Source: Marinibaculum pumilum
GTDB lineage: Bacteria > Pseudomonadota > Alphaproteobacteria > Ferrovibrionales > Ferrovibrionaceae
Assembly (NCBI RefSeq): GCF_042646425.1
Contig: NZ_JBHRTR010000025.1
Location: 1-64,000 of the forward strand
Reading direction: 5' to 3'
DNA: 64,000 nucleotides
The notes below the pieces were generated by a model. That model saw nothing but the letters and a program-made list of their open reading frames with translations. It did not search any database and had not been told where the DNA came from. The translations under genes and the position numbers were made by a program. Of this stretch, positions 44,333-53,404 are shown piece by piece (the stretch's first letter is position 1; every line of letters starts with the position of its first letter).

Positions 44333-45327
44333 TTCCAGATCCCCCGATTGCGGTTGCGTGCGGTATAGGCGATCGCGGCCAGCGCCACGATCGCGCCCTG
44401 CATCATCAGCTTGCCGGGTTCGCCCAGGCCGAAGCTGGTCAGCAGGTTGAACAGGAAGGTGAGCATGAAGGCGGCGATGGCCGGGCCCACCACGCCGCCA
44501 CGGCCGGCGCCGAAGGTGACGCCGCCCAGGATCACCGCCGCCAGCGAGTTCAGCGCCAGGTCGCGGCCGATATCGATGCTGCCGACGCCGACGAAGCCAA
44601 CCAGCAGGAAGGCGCTGAACACGGCGAAGGTCGCGGACAGGATATGGACGGTGAAGATCACCTGCACCACGGGAATGCCGGAGGTCCAGGCGGCGCGCGG
44701 ATTGGCGCCGATCGCGTCGACATGGCGGCCGAACACCGACAGCCGCAGGAACAGGGCCAGCGGCACCAGCAGGGCCAGCCAGACAAAGGGCGCCACAGGC
44801 ACGATGCCGATCCGCGCCTGGCCGACCAGGCGCAGCAGGTCCGGCGCATCGCCCGGCGCACGGAACTGGCTGAAGGCGATCACGATACCGCCCAGCACCA
44901 TCGCCATCGCCAGGGTGACGATCACCGAGGAGGCGCGCAGCCAGGTGATGAAGATCGCGTTCACCGCGCCCACCGCGACCCCGACGCCCAGGCAGAGCAG
45001 GATCAGCAGCCAGTCCGGCAGCGGCAGCATGCCGGCCGTCAGGATGTAGCTGACGACCATCGCGACGCCGCCGAAGGACAGGTCCAGCGACAGCACCCGC
45101 ATGCACAGCGACTGGCCCAGCACCGCGATCCCCAGCGGCGCCGCCTGGCGCAGGATCAGCAGCAGCAGGAAGGGCGACAGCAGGGCCGGCCGCGCAATAT
45201 AGGCGCAGAGCAGCAGCAGCAGGGTGCCGCCATAGGCCACCGGCAGGGTCAGCGCCGCGCCCTGCAGCGCCCGCAGACGGTCGGCGATCGTCGTCCGCCC
45301 CACGGCGGCACTGTCGGGTCCGCTCAT
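44329..45327 (-). CDS. Ribose-type ABC transporter permease, first copy
   Basis: 332 aa, RbsC family. LSLDLSFGGVAMVVSYILTAG corresponds to the DLSVG region, and AIGANPRAAWTSGI to the EAA-like loop. About eight to ten membrane segments. It lies 10 nt after the second permease; the pair likely forms a heterodimer, unlike the single permease of the other system. Confidence 0.9.
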   Translation of the reverse strand: MSGPDSAAVGRTTIADRLRALQGAALTLPVAYGGTLLLLLCAYIARPALLSPFLLLLILRQAAPLGIAVLGQSLCMRVLSLDLSFGGVAMVVSYILTAGMLPLPDWLLILLCLGVGVAVGAVNAIFITWLRASSVIVTLAMAMVLGGIVIAFSQFRAPGDAPDLLRLVGQARIGIVPVAPFVWLALLVPLALFLRLSVFGRHVDAIGANPRAAWTSGIPVVQVIFTVHILSATFAVFSAFLLVGFVGVGSIDIGRDLALNSLAAVILGGVTFGAGRGGVVGPAIAAFMLTFLFNLLTSFGLGEPGKLMMQGAIVALAAIAYTARNRNRGIWK

Positions 45328-45337
45328 CGCGCGACCG

Positions 45338-46294
45338 TCACACGCCGATGAAGCGGCGGCGCTGCAGGCTGATCGCCAGCAGCAGCAGCACGCCCGTCGT
45401 GGCCGCGCGGATGAAGGGCGAGATGCCAACCAGGTTCATGCCGTTGGTCATCAGGCCCAGGGTCAGGACGCCGAACACAACCCCGGTCACGCTGCCGATG
45501 CCGCCGGCCAGCTGCACCCCGCCGAGCGCGATCGCCGTCACCGATTCCAGGGCGAAGGGCATGCCCATGGTCGGGTCGCCGGTGGCGACCCGGGCGCTGA
45601 GGAACATGCCCGCCAGCACGGCGAACAGGGAACAGATCACATAGCAGGCGATCTGCGGTGCCACGACGGCAATGCCGTTCAGGGCCGCGCTTTCCGCGTT
45701 CGCGCCCAGCGCAAAGATGCGCAGGCCGAAGCGGGTGCGGTGCAGCAGCAGGGCCATGCCGGCGACGACTGCGAGACACCAGAAGAAGGCGCCGGGCAGG
45801 CCGGCCAGGTCGAAGCGGACCACCGCCTCCAGCCAGTCGGGGACGTCGCCGCCCGGCACCGGGCTGACCAGCAGCGCCAGGCCCTGCAGGAAGGTCATCA
45901 TCGCCAGGGTCATCACCAGCGGATGAACGCCGAAGACCGCCACCCCGATGCCGTTCGCCAGGCCGACGGCGAGGCCGGCCAGCAATGCCAGAGGCACCGC
46001 CAGGCCGGGGTCGACACCGACCAGGATCGCGCTGGTCAGGCTGAGCATCGAGCCGACCGACAGGTCCACGCCGGCCGACAGCGCGACCAGGAGCTGGCCG
46101 AGCGAGACGATCAGCAGCGCCGTGATCTGGCTGTTCACGTTGGCCAGGTTGGCGAAGCCCAGGAATTCCGGCGCGCCGATCGACAGGGCGACGAAGAACA
46201 GCAGCGGCAGGGCGAAGGTGACCAGGCCGAGGCCGGTGCGGGCGCGCCGGGCCGCCAGTCCGGGAAGCAGGTTCGGAACGAAACCGCCGCTCAT
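45338..46294 (-). CDS. Ribose-type ABC transporter permease, second copy
   Basis: 318 aa, RbsC family. GVDLSVGSMLSLTSAILVG is the canonical block, and ALGANAESAALNGI the cytoplasmic coupling loop. ATGA overlap with the upstream ATPase gene. It keeps the family consensus better than the other permease of the pair. Confidence 0.92.
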   Translation of the reverse strand: MSGGFVPNLLPGLAARRARTGLGLVTFALPLLFFVALSIGAPEFLGFANLANVNSQITALLIVSLGQLLVALSAGVDLSVGSMLSLTSAILVGVDPGLAVPLALLAGLAVGLANGIGVAVFGVHPLVMTLAMMTFLQGLALLVSPVPGGDVPDWLEAVVRFDLAGLPGAFFWCLAVVAGMALLLHRTRFGLRIFALGANAESAALNGIAVVAPQIACYVICSLFAVLAGMFLSARVATGDPTMGMPFALESVTAIALGGVQLAGGIGSVTGVVFGVLTLGLMTNGMNLVGISPFIRAATTGVLLLLAISLQRRRFIGV

Positions 46295-47927
46295 GCCGCC
46301 GCACTCCCGGCTGTCGCGGTGCCGGCAATGGCATGGCGCATGACGCTCTCCTCGCTTGCGGATGCGGCCTCCAGCTCGGCCACGATGGCGCCCCCGCGCA
46401 CCACCAGGATGCGGTCGCAGAGGCCAAGATGTTCGGTCAGTTCGCTGGATGTGATCAGGACCGCGCCGCCCCTCGCGGCGAAGTCCCGCAGCAGGGCATA
46501 GATCTCCGACTTCGCGCCGACATCGACGCCGCGGGTCGGTTCCTCCACCAGCAGCACGTCGATGCCGGCAGCCAGCCAGCGGCCGATCATCACCTTCTGC
46601 TGGTTGCCACCCGACAGGGTGCCGACTGCCTGCCGGTGATCGCGGGCGCGCACCCGCATCGCCGCCATCAGCTCGGCGATGCGGCCCTGGTCGACCCGCG
46701 CCCGCGCCCAGGGCCGCCGGTTGCGCAGCAGGCCCAGCGCGATGTTCTGCGCGATCGACAGGGTCAGGTAGAGCCCCTCGGTCTTGCGCTCCTCCGGCAC
46801 GAAGCCGATGCCGGCGCGGCTGGTCGCGACGACCGAATGGCCAAGCTGATGGACGACCCCGTCGCGGTGCAGCGCCACCCGGCCGGAGGACGGCGCCTCC
46901 AGCCCGGCCATGGCGCGCACGATATCGCGCTGGCCCTGCCCTTCCAGCCCGGCCAGGCCGAGGATCTCGCCCCGCATCAGGGCGAAGCCGACCGCCGGCA
47001 TGCCATCGCGTGCCACCAGCCCCTCGACCTGCAGCGCCGGAAGCGGCGCGGCCGGTGCGGCCGGCCGCGGCGGATAGAGCTGTCCCAGCGCCCGCCCGAC
47101 CATCAGCGCGACCAGCCGGTCATGGTCCAGGGTCGCGGTGGGTGCCGTGGCGACATGCTCGCCATCCTTCAGCACGGTGACCGTGTCGCAGAAGCGGAAG
47201 ATCTCATCCAGGCGGTGGCTGATGTAGAAGACCAGCCGGCCGCGTGCCTTCAGCTCGCCGATCAGCGCCTCCAGCTTGGCGATCTCCGGCGCGTTCAGGG
47301 CCGCTGTCGGCTCGTCGAAGATGAAGACCCGGGCATCCGCCGTGATGCCCTTGGCGATCTCGACCATCTGCTGCTCCGCAACCGACAGCGCGCCGCACAG
47401 GGTGTCGACGTCGAGGGTCATGCCCAGCCGGTCCAGCGCCTGCCGCGCCGCGCGGCGCATCGCCCGGCGATCCAGCAGGCCGCCACGGCGCGGCTCCCGC
47501 CCCAGAAAGATGTTCTCCGCCACCGACAGGTTCGGCAGCAGGGTGAGTTCCTGGAAAACGGTGGAGATCCCCGCCCGCAGCGCGTCGCCGGGACCGGCGA
47601 AGGCGATCCGCCCGCCGTCCAGCAGGATCTCGCCCTCGTCCGGCCGGTGCACGCCGGCCAGCAGCTTCATCAGGGTGGACTTGCCGGCACCGTTCTCGCC
47701 GGTCACCGCATGCACGGACCCGGCAGCACCCGACAGGGAGACAGCGGAGAGGGCGGCGGTGGAGCCAAACCGCTTGGTGACCTCGCGGAAGGTGATGACT
47801 GCCCGAGGGGCTGACGGGAGATGCGGCGGGGGAACGGATGGCGGGGGCGCACCGGCTGCCGCCGCCGGGGCCGAAGCTCCGGGGGCGGCGTCGCCGGGGC
47901 GCCCCGCGTCCGGGGACGCGGGGTCGC
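46291..47927 (-). CDS. Ribose-type ABC transporter ATPase, 5' end lost in assembly gap
   Basis: Two ABC domains. Domain 1: ITFREVTKRFGS, Walker A GENGAGKST, signature LSVAEQQM and Walker B VFIFDEPTAAL. Domain 2: GLEGQGQRD, LSGGNQQK and VLLVEEPTRGVD (Glu-Glu for the usual Asp-Glu). A GTG at 47713-47715 sits inside the first domain and cannot be the start, because the preceding 35 codons encode the missing first strand. The frame stays open through a Pro/Ala-rich stretch to 47927 without any ATG, GTG or TTG codon, so the true start must lie within the N run or just beyond it (before the binding-protein stop at 48009). Confidence 0.88.
47902..47923. repeat. GC hairpin at the edge of the assembly gap
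   Basis: Perfect 10-bp arms CCCCGCGTCC (47902-47911) and GGACGCGGGG (47914-47923) with a 2-nt loop, 4 nt from the N run. It may be the reason for the sequencing gap, and occupies the binding-protein/ATPase junction where other operons of this window also carry stem-loops. Confidence 0.7.
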
Positions 47928-47989
47928 NNNNNNNNNNNNNNNNNNNNNNNNNNNNNNNNNNNNNNNNNNNNNNNNNNNNNNNNNNNNNN
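47928..47989. other. Assembly gap (62 N)
   Basis: The run hides the start of the ATPase gene. Its length is not a multiple of three and may be a placeholder. Confidence 0.95.
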
Positions 47990-48008
47990 GCCGGGACAGG
48001 ACCCGAGG

Positions 48009-49073
48009 TCAGCGCTTGAAGGTCTTCTGGATTTCGTCCTCCGGGAGGGTGGACGGCACCCAGAAGGCATCGTTCAGGTCGTCGCGGACATAGTCCGACA
48101 GGTTGGCATTGGTGATCGGCGGCGGCGAGGAAAAGTAGGTCTTGTAGACCGGCTTGCCCTCCAGCAGCGCGACGGCCGCCCGCACCACGGCCGGGCCCAG
48201 GCCCGGGGTGAAGACCGGTGCGACGCTGTCGATGCCGGACTCGCTCCAGACCTTGAGGAAGCCGTTATTGCCCTCGCCGGTCATCGGCACCATCGGCTTG
48301 CCGGTGTCCTGGAAAACGTCGATGCAGGCCCGCGTCATCTCCGCGCCCGAGAACCAGATGCCGTCGACCGGCTGGCCGGAGAGGACCAGGTTCTCGCAGA
48401 GCTGCTTGCCCTTGGCATAGTTCCAGTCGCCGAACACCTCGGCGCCGATCTTGATGTCGGAGCCTTCCAGCGATTTCACGAAGCCGTTGTAGCGCAGGGT
48501 CTCCTCGCCCACGCCGGCGACGCCGCGGAAGGCCCAGACGGTGCCCTCGCCGCCCAGCTTGTCGCGCAGGAACTCGCCGCCGACCCGGCCGAACTCTTCG
48601 CCGCCGCCCATGATCTCGGTGGTGGAGTTCAGCTCGCCGTCGCTGACGCCGAAGGTGATGACCGGAATGCCGGCGGCAATCGCCGCATCGACCTGGGTCT
48701 TCACCAGCGGAAAGGCGATCGGGCCAACGATCAGGGCGTCGACCTTACGGGTGATCAGGTCCTCCATGTCGGAGACCTGCTTCGCCGGCTGCCAGTTCGC
48801 CTCGACGAAGATGAACTCGCCGATCTTCGGGTTCTGCGCCGCAACGTACTTGGCTTCCTGGATCATCTGCACGATCCAGCTGTTGCCGACACCGCCGAAC
48901 GACATGCCGATCGTCCAGGGCGGGTCCTTCTTGTACTTGTCGGCGGGGACCATCTCTTCGGTGGTCGGCGTCATCAGCCCGTCGGGCAGCAGTTCCACCT
49001 CATCCGCCGCCAGTACCGGCGCGGCGGTCGCGATCAGCAGGGACAGCCCGAGGGCAGAAACGATCGGTCTCAC
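48009..49073 (-). CDS. Ribose-type ABC transporter substrate-binding protein
   Basis: 354 aa from a GTG at 49073 with GGGAGGAA 5 nt upstream; this gives the signal peptide VRPIVSALGLSLLIATAAPVLAAD. Periplasmic-binding fold type I follows (IGMSFGGVGNSWIVQMIQEAKYVA; DLITRKVDALIVGPIAFPLV; GVAGVGEETLRYNGF). First gene of the operon binding protein-ATPase-permease-permease-esterase, divergent from a ROK repressor. The substrate is probably a sugar or glycoside. Confidence 0.88.
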   Translation of the reverse strand: MRPIVSALGLSLLIATAAPVLAADEVELLPDGLMTPTTEEMVPADKYKKDPPWTIGMSFGGVGNSWIVQMIQEAKYVAAQNPKIGEFIFVEANWQPAKQVSDMEDLITRKVDALIVGPIAFPLVKTQVDAAIAAGIPVITFGVSDGELNSTTEIMGGGEEFGRVGGEFLRDKLGGEGTVWAFRGVAGVGEETLRYNGFVKSLEGSDIKIGAEVFGDWNYAKGKQLCENLVLSGQPVDGIWFSGAEMTRACIDVFQDTGKPMVPMTGEGNNGFLKVWSESGIDSVAPVFTPGLGPAVVRAAVALLEGKPVYKTYFSSPPPITNANLSDYVRDDLNDAFWVPSTLPEDEIQKTFKR

Positions 49074-49142
49074 AGCCTTCCTCCCATATGCGGCCAGCAA
49101 TCTGGCTCCCGTGTTTCGGCAACCAGATCACGCTGGAAGTTT

Positions 49143-49173
49143 GTTTGTCAATTTACTTGATAAATTGACAAAC
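49143..49173. promoter_or_regulatory. Perfect 13-bp palindromic operator between ABC operon and ROK repressor
   Basis: Arms GTTTGTCAATTTA (49143-49155) and TAAATTGACAAAC (49161-49173) with 5-nt centre CTTGA. By far the most AT-rich patch in the neighbourhood. Each arm contains a TTGACA/TTGTCA-like element that could serve as a -35 box for both divergent promoters. Expected operator for the adjacent ROK-family repressor. Confidence 0.8.
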
Positions 49174-49255
49174 CCAATCAACCGTGATTGCTCCGGCCGC
49201 CTGGGCCGCTACACTTCCGGCGCCAACCGATCCCGCATCGCAGCCAGGCCAGTCG

Positions 49256-50497
49256 ATGACCGCCAGTTCGAGAGCGACCACCGCGCGCGACGCCCGCCGC
49301 CATAACGAGCGTGCGATCCTGGCCGCGCTGCGTCGCGCCGGCACCGCCTCCAAACCGGAGGTGGCACGGCAGATCGCTCTCTCGCCGCAGGCGGTGAACG
49401 GCATTTTCGAGAAACTGCTGCAGCAGGGCCTGATCCGCGAGGGCGGCCGCCGCGCCGGCGCGGTCGGCCATCCTTCCACCCTCTACGCGCTCTGCCCCGA
49501 CGGCGCCTTTGCGATCGGCATCGATATCGGCCCCCGCTTCCTGGAGGCGGTTCTGGTGGATTTCACCGGGGCGGTGGCCTATCGCGCGCTGACCGACTTC
49601 GACCGGCCCGATCCGGCCACCCTGCGTGCCGCCTTCGCCGAGGGGGTGGCAGCGGTGCTCGCCCATGTGCGGGAGGCCGGCATCGACCGCGCCCGCATTG
49701 CCGGCATCGGGGTCGCGGAACCCGCCTTCATCGCCGAGCCCGCCGCCACGGCAGGCGCATTGGAAGAGGCCGCCGCGCAGTGGCGCGGCCTGTCCCTGGA
49801 CCGGGTCCTGCCGGAGTTCGACGGCCTGCCGGTCCACCTGCACCGCGGTGCCGCGGTGGGTGCGCTGGCCATGGCGATGCAGGTGGAGATGCCGCGGATC
49901 CGCGACTATCTGTACCTGGCCATCGGCGATACGGTTGATTCCTGCCTGGTCCTGGGCGGCGCCCCGCATGGCGGCGCACAGGGCCGTGCCGGCCGCTTCG
50001 CCGCGCTGCCGGCACCCTCCGGCCTGACGGTGGGCGCGGTGGCCGGCTTTGCGGCGCTTCGGGGAAGGCTGACAGCGGCCGGCAGCCCGGCGGCGGACCT
50101 CGACGACCTGTACCGGGCCATGAACGAGCAGCCGAAGCTGGTCGCCGCCTGGAGCCGCGCCGCTGCCGATGCCGTGCTGGCCGGGGTGCAGGCGGTACAG
50201 GCCTGCCTCGACCTGGAAGCGGTGGTGCTGCAGGTCGATCCGCCGAACGCCTTCGGCGACCGCATCGAGGCGCGGCTGCGCGACGGCCTCGCCCGCCTGC
50301 CGTCCCTGGGGCTGGCGGTGCCCGCGATCCGCCGGCTCAAGCCGCAGCCCGGCTCCCTGGCCGGCGCGGCGGCGGCAGTCGCGCTGCATGAACGCTTCGC
50401 GCCGCGCCTGGACCGGCTGACCCGGCAGGGCCCGGAGGGGGGCGGCGCACAATCCGGCGGCCCCCCATCCGCACCGTCGCGGGGTGGCCGGACATGA
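49256..50497 (+). CDS. ROK-family transcriptional repressor (NagC/XylR-type)
   Basis: 413 aa from the ATG at 49256; a GTG at 49184 is possible but extends into the promoter region. N-terminal winged helix (RHNERAILAALRRAGTASKPEVARQIALSPQAVNGIFEKLLQQGLI) and a C-terminal ROK domain (AIGIDIGPRFLEAVLVDF). The kinase Asp in the usual ND motif is replaced (VHLHRGAAVGALA), and the CxCG zinc cluster of sugar-kinase ROK proteins is absent, so it is a regulator only. Divergent from the sugar-type ABC operon across the palindrome; sugar binding would derepress it. Confidence 0.88.
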   Translation: MTASSRATTARDARRHNERAILAALRRAGTASKPEVARQIALSPQAVNGIFEKLLQQGLIREGGRRAGAVGHPSTLYALCPDGAFAIGIDIGPRFLEAVLVDFTGAVAYRALTDFDRPDPATLRAAFAEGVAAVLAHVREAGIDRARIAGIGVAEPAFIAEPAATAGALEEAAAQWRGLSLDRVLPEFDGLPVHLHRGAAVGALAMAMQVEMPRIRDYLYLAIGDTVDSCLVLGGAPHGGAQGRAGRFAALPAPSGLTVGAVAGFAALRGRLTAAGSPAADLDDLYRAMNEQPKLVAAWSRAAADAVLAGVQAVQACLDLEAVVLQVDPPNAFGDRIEARLRDGLARLPSLGLAVPAIRRLKPQPGSLAGAAAAVALHERFAPRLDRLTRQGPEGGGAQSGGPPSAPSRGGRT

Positions 50498-51486
50498 GCG
50501 GCCTGCAGCGGATGGCGGGCGTCGCGCCCCGGACCCTCGGCCTCTGGCAGGAGAGTTTCGGCATCCTGGCCTCCGACGGCGCCACGATTCCCGTCCATCG
50601 CTGGCTGCCGCGCGGCAGCCCGCAGGCGATCGTCATCGTCTCGCACGGCCTGGCGGAACATGCGCTGCGCTATCGCTGGACCGCCACGAACCTGGCGAGC
50701 CGCGGCTGCGCCGTCTATGCCAACGACCATCGCGGCCATGGCCAGGCGGCGGCACAGGGACAGCTCGGCGATTTCGGCCGAGGCGGCTTCGCCGGCCTGG
50801 TGGAGGATCTGCGCCAGGTGGTGTGGCTGGCAGCCACGGAAAACCCCGGCACGCCGATCTTCCTGCTCGGTCACAGCATGGGCGCCTTCGCCGCGCAGCT
50901 GTTCGCGATCGAGAACAGCCATGCGGTCAGCGGCATCGTGATGTCCGGCGGTTCCGCCCTCGATCTGCTGCACCAGTCTGTCGGCAAGAAGGATCCGGAG
51001 GAGATCAGCCGCGATGCGACCTTCTCCGCCGCCGACGCCCCTTTCCAGTGGCTCAGCCGCGATCCCGCGGTTGTCGACCGCTATCTCGACGACCCGCTTT
51101 GCGGCTTCGCCGTGGCGCCGGCATCGCGCGACAGCTTCTATGCCGCCGGGCCGCGGCTGCGCGACCCGACCGAACTGCAGCGGATCCGGCCGGACCTGCC
51201 GGTGCTGATGCTCAGTGGCGAACGGGACCCGATCAACGGCTTCCTGCACCATTTCGGCGCCCAGATCGAACGCTATCGCAGTGCCGGCCTGCGCAATCTG
51301 ACGGCGCGGGTCTATCCGGGCGCCCGGCACGAGGTGCTGAACGAGACCAACCGGGAGGAGGTGCTGGGCGACCTGCTTGCCTGGCTGCAGGCCAGCCTGC
51401 AGCAGCGCGCCGCCGGCGCGGATCCCGGCACGGCGGGCGCGCGGCGACGCGCCGTCCGGCGGGTGCTCGTGTACCACGACGCCTGA
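50494..51486 (+). CDS. Alpha/beta hydrolase, serine aminopeptidase S33 / monoacylglycerol lipase-like
   Basis: 330 aa. VSHGLAEHALRY oxyanion region, LGHSMGAFAA nucleophile, Asp in LSGERDPINGF and His in YPGARHEVLNE. The hydrolase_4 (lysophospholipase) type. ATGA overlap with the ROK gene. A basic C-terminal tail of about 25 residues follows the fold. It probably acts in the same pathway as the ROK-regulated importer. Confidence 0.85.
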   Translation: MSGLQRMAGVAPRTLGLWQESFGILASDGATIPVHRWLPRGSPQAIVIVSHGLAEHALRYRWTATNLASRGCAVYANDHRGHGQAAAQGQLGDFGRGGFAGLVEDLRQVVWLAATENPGTPIFLLGHSMGAFAAQLFAIENSHAVSGIVMSGGSALDLLHQSVGKKDPEEISRDATFSAADAPFQWLSRDPAVVDRYLDDPLCGFAVAPASRDSFYAAGPRLRDPTELQRIRPDLPVLMLSGERDPINGFLHHFGAQIERYRSAGLRNLTARVYPGARHEVLNETNREEVLGDLLAWLQASLQQRAAGADPGTAGARRRAVRRVLVYHDA

Positions 51487-51514
51487 CGGCCGGAAACCGG
51501 GAGCGACTATCGGC

Positions 51515-52858
51515 ATGCATTCGAACCCCAGCACCGCGACCCGCATCGTCCGCCGACAGGGCGACGAGCCGCCGCGCCGGGTGGCGGCGGAGATCTGCGT
51601 CGTCGGCGCCGGCATTTCCGGCGTCTCCGCGGCGCTGCAGGCGGCCCGGCTGGGGCGGAAGGTCGTCCTGGTCGACGGCCAGCCGGTGCTGGGCGGCCAG
51701 GCGGTGAATTCGATCATCGCCACCTTCTGCGGCCTGTTCTCCAACGGCACGCATGGCTACCAGTTCACCCACGGCATCGCCGACGACCTGCTGGCCTGGC
51801 TGGAGGCGGAGGACAAGGCGATCCACTACCGCCACGGCCCCAACACCACCGTCGTCTACTACGACGAGGTGGCGCTGGGGCGCTGGGTGGAAAGCCGCAT
51901 CCGCGAGGCCGGCATCACCGTGGTGCTGGGCGCGCAGCTGATGGCCGCACAGGCCGCGGACGGCCGGATCGAGGCGGCGGATTTCATGACCCGCTACGGC
52001 CCGGTGCGGATCGAGGCGCAGGGCTGGGTGGAGGCGAGCGGCGATGCCGCGCTCGCCTGGGCGGCCGGCTTCCCCTGCCGGGTGCCGGAGACGAAGGGCG
52101 TGTTCGGCACCCAGATGGTGGTGCTGGAGCATATCGTGGAGGCGCACCAGCCGACCAAGGTGGAGATCGCGGAGCGGCTGCGGGAACACGGCGATGCCTA
52201 TGGCCTGCTGCGGCGCGAGGGGCTGGGCTTCACCATCCCGGGGCGCGGCATCGCGGCGATGAACATGACCCATATCGAGACGCCGCTGGACCCGGTGGAG
52301 GCATCGGCGAAGGCGCTGGACGGCCGCGAGCAGGCGCTGCGCGCGGTGGAATTCCTGAGGGCCGAATTCCCGGACTGCTTCGGGCAGGCGAAGATCCGCT
52401 CCTTCGGCACCCCGGGCATCCGGCAGACCCGTTGGATCGTCGGCCGCCACCACCTGACCGTCGACGAGATCCGCGCCGGCACCCGTTTCGACGATGCGGT
52501 GGCACGCACCGCCTGGCCGATCGAGCTGCACGACCATGGCGACGGCCATCACTGGATCCTGTTCGACGAGGACCATGTCCACTATGTGCCGCTGGGCAGC
52601 CTGGTGCCGGCGGAGGCGCAGAACGTCGTCGCCGCCGGCCGCTGTATCGATGCCGACGTCTCGGCCCTGTCCAGCGTGCGGGTGATGGGTCCCTGCATCG
52701 CCATGGGCATGGCGGCGGCCCATGCCCTCGACCTGGCCGGCAGCGGGAGTGTGCAGCAGATCGACCCGGCGGCGATGGCCACGCGGGTCGCCGACAATGT
52801 GGACCGCCGGCACTACCGCTGGGCCGCGGATGCCGGGCCGGCGGTCGCGAAGTATTGA
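51515..52858 (+). CDS. FAD-dependent oxidoreductase (PF12831-like)
   Basis: 447 aa. ICVVGAGISGVSAALQAARLGRKVVLVDGQPVLGGQAVNS holds the FAD Rossmann motif and the GGQA segment typical of this family, in which a nearby Asn/Cys substitutes for the 'GGMAT' pattern. HWILFDEDHVHYVPLGSLVP and VAAGRCIDADVSALSSVRVMGPCIAMGMAAAHA close the FAD fold. Substrate unknown; relatives are found near sugar or steroid catabolism genes. It lies 28 nt after the lipase-like gene. Confidence 0.82.
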   Translation: MHSNPSTATRIVRRQGDEPPRRVAAEICVVGAGISGVSAALQAARLGRKVVLVDGQPVLGGQAVNSIIATFCGLFSNGTHGYQFTHGIADDLLAWLEAEDKAIHYRHGPNTTVVYYDEVALGRWVESRIREAGITVVLGAQLMAAQAADGRIEAADFMTRYGPVRIEAQGWVEASGDAALAWAAGFPCRVPETKGVFGTQMVVLEHIVEAHQPTKVEIAERLREHGDAYGLLRREGLGFTIPGRGIAAMNMTHIETPLDPVEASAKALDGREQALRAVEFLRAEFPDCFGQAKIRSFGTPGIRQTRWIVGRHHLTVDEIRAGTRFDDAVARTAWPIELHDHGDGHHWILFDEDHVHYVPLGSLVPAEAQNVVAAGRCIDADVSALSSVRVMGPCIAMGMAAAHALDLAGSGSVQQIDPAAMATRVADNVDRRHYRWAADAGPAVAKY

Positions 52859-52868
52859 CCCCGGCGGC

Positions 52869-53306
52869 TCAGTCGGTGCCGCCACCGGCAGACGCCGTCT
52901 CCGCCGCCGTCACCCAGGCATAGCCTTCGGCAAAATTGCGGAACAGCCGCATCTCTCCCTGCACGTCCAGAAGGGCGCTTGCCAGGGCGTCGTAGAAGCG
53001 GAGCGCGTATCCCGCCGACTGGTTCTCGCCGACGATCATCGCCCGCCGGCCCGGCCGGTGCCCCATGCGCTTCAGAAAACCGAAGACGATATCGGCCTCT
53101 CCCGCCCAGTCGGATTCCGTGGGGACGAAACCTGTCAGGTCGACGATGGTCGGGCGGCCCTCGTGCAGGGGCGGCGGATCGGCCGAAGCCAGCAATTCCT
53201 TTTGCCGCTTGAGCCAGGCCTGCGCGTCGAACAGGCCAGCGACCTTGACGATGACTACGCCCCGATGATCCACGGATGCGCTGTACTCGAACTCTCCCTG
53301 CCCCAC
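52869..53306 (-). CDS. Hypothetical protein (STAS/SpoIIAA-like fold suggested)
   Basis: 145 aa from a probable GTG at 53306; a TTG at 53372 would add a Cys/Pro-rich N-terminus that looks non-coding. FEYSASVDHRGVVIVKVAG, a helix, IVDLTGFVPTES, and a later GRRAMIVGENQSAGYALRFYDAL alternate strands and helices as in SpoIIAA-like/STAS domains. No membrane segment or catalytic motif. It follows quiC after 98 nt on the same strand and converges with the flavoprotein gene. I do not recognise its function. Confidence 0.6.
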   Translation of the reverse strand: MGQGEFEYSASVDHRGVVIVKVAGLFDAQAWLKRQKELLASADPPPLHEGRPTIVDLTGFVPTESDWAGEADIVFGFLKRMGHRPGRRAMIVGENQSAGYALRFYDALASALLDVQGEMRLFRNFAEGYAWVTAAETASAGGGTD

Positions 53307-53404
53307 GCCCTGTCCCCACGCCGGTCTGCCGCAAGCCGCCTCTTTGGTAGGCAGACGAGGCGCGCATGGCAACCGGACGAAAGTCCGGTCATGCGGCGAG
53401 GGAA

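Noticed and set aside
47713..47715. GTG as start of the ABC ATPase
   Set aside because: It would delete the first beta strand and the segment before Walker A, which are encoded immediately upstream in frame.
49184..49255. GTG at 49184 as ROK start
   Set aside because: The added residues are not HTH-like and would place the start within 11 nt of the operator palindrome; the ATG at 49256 is preferred.
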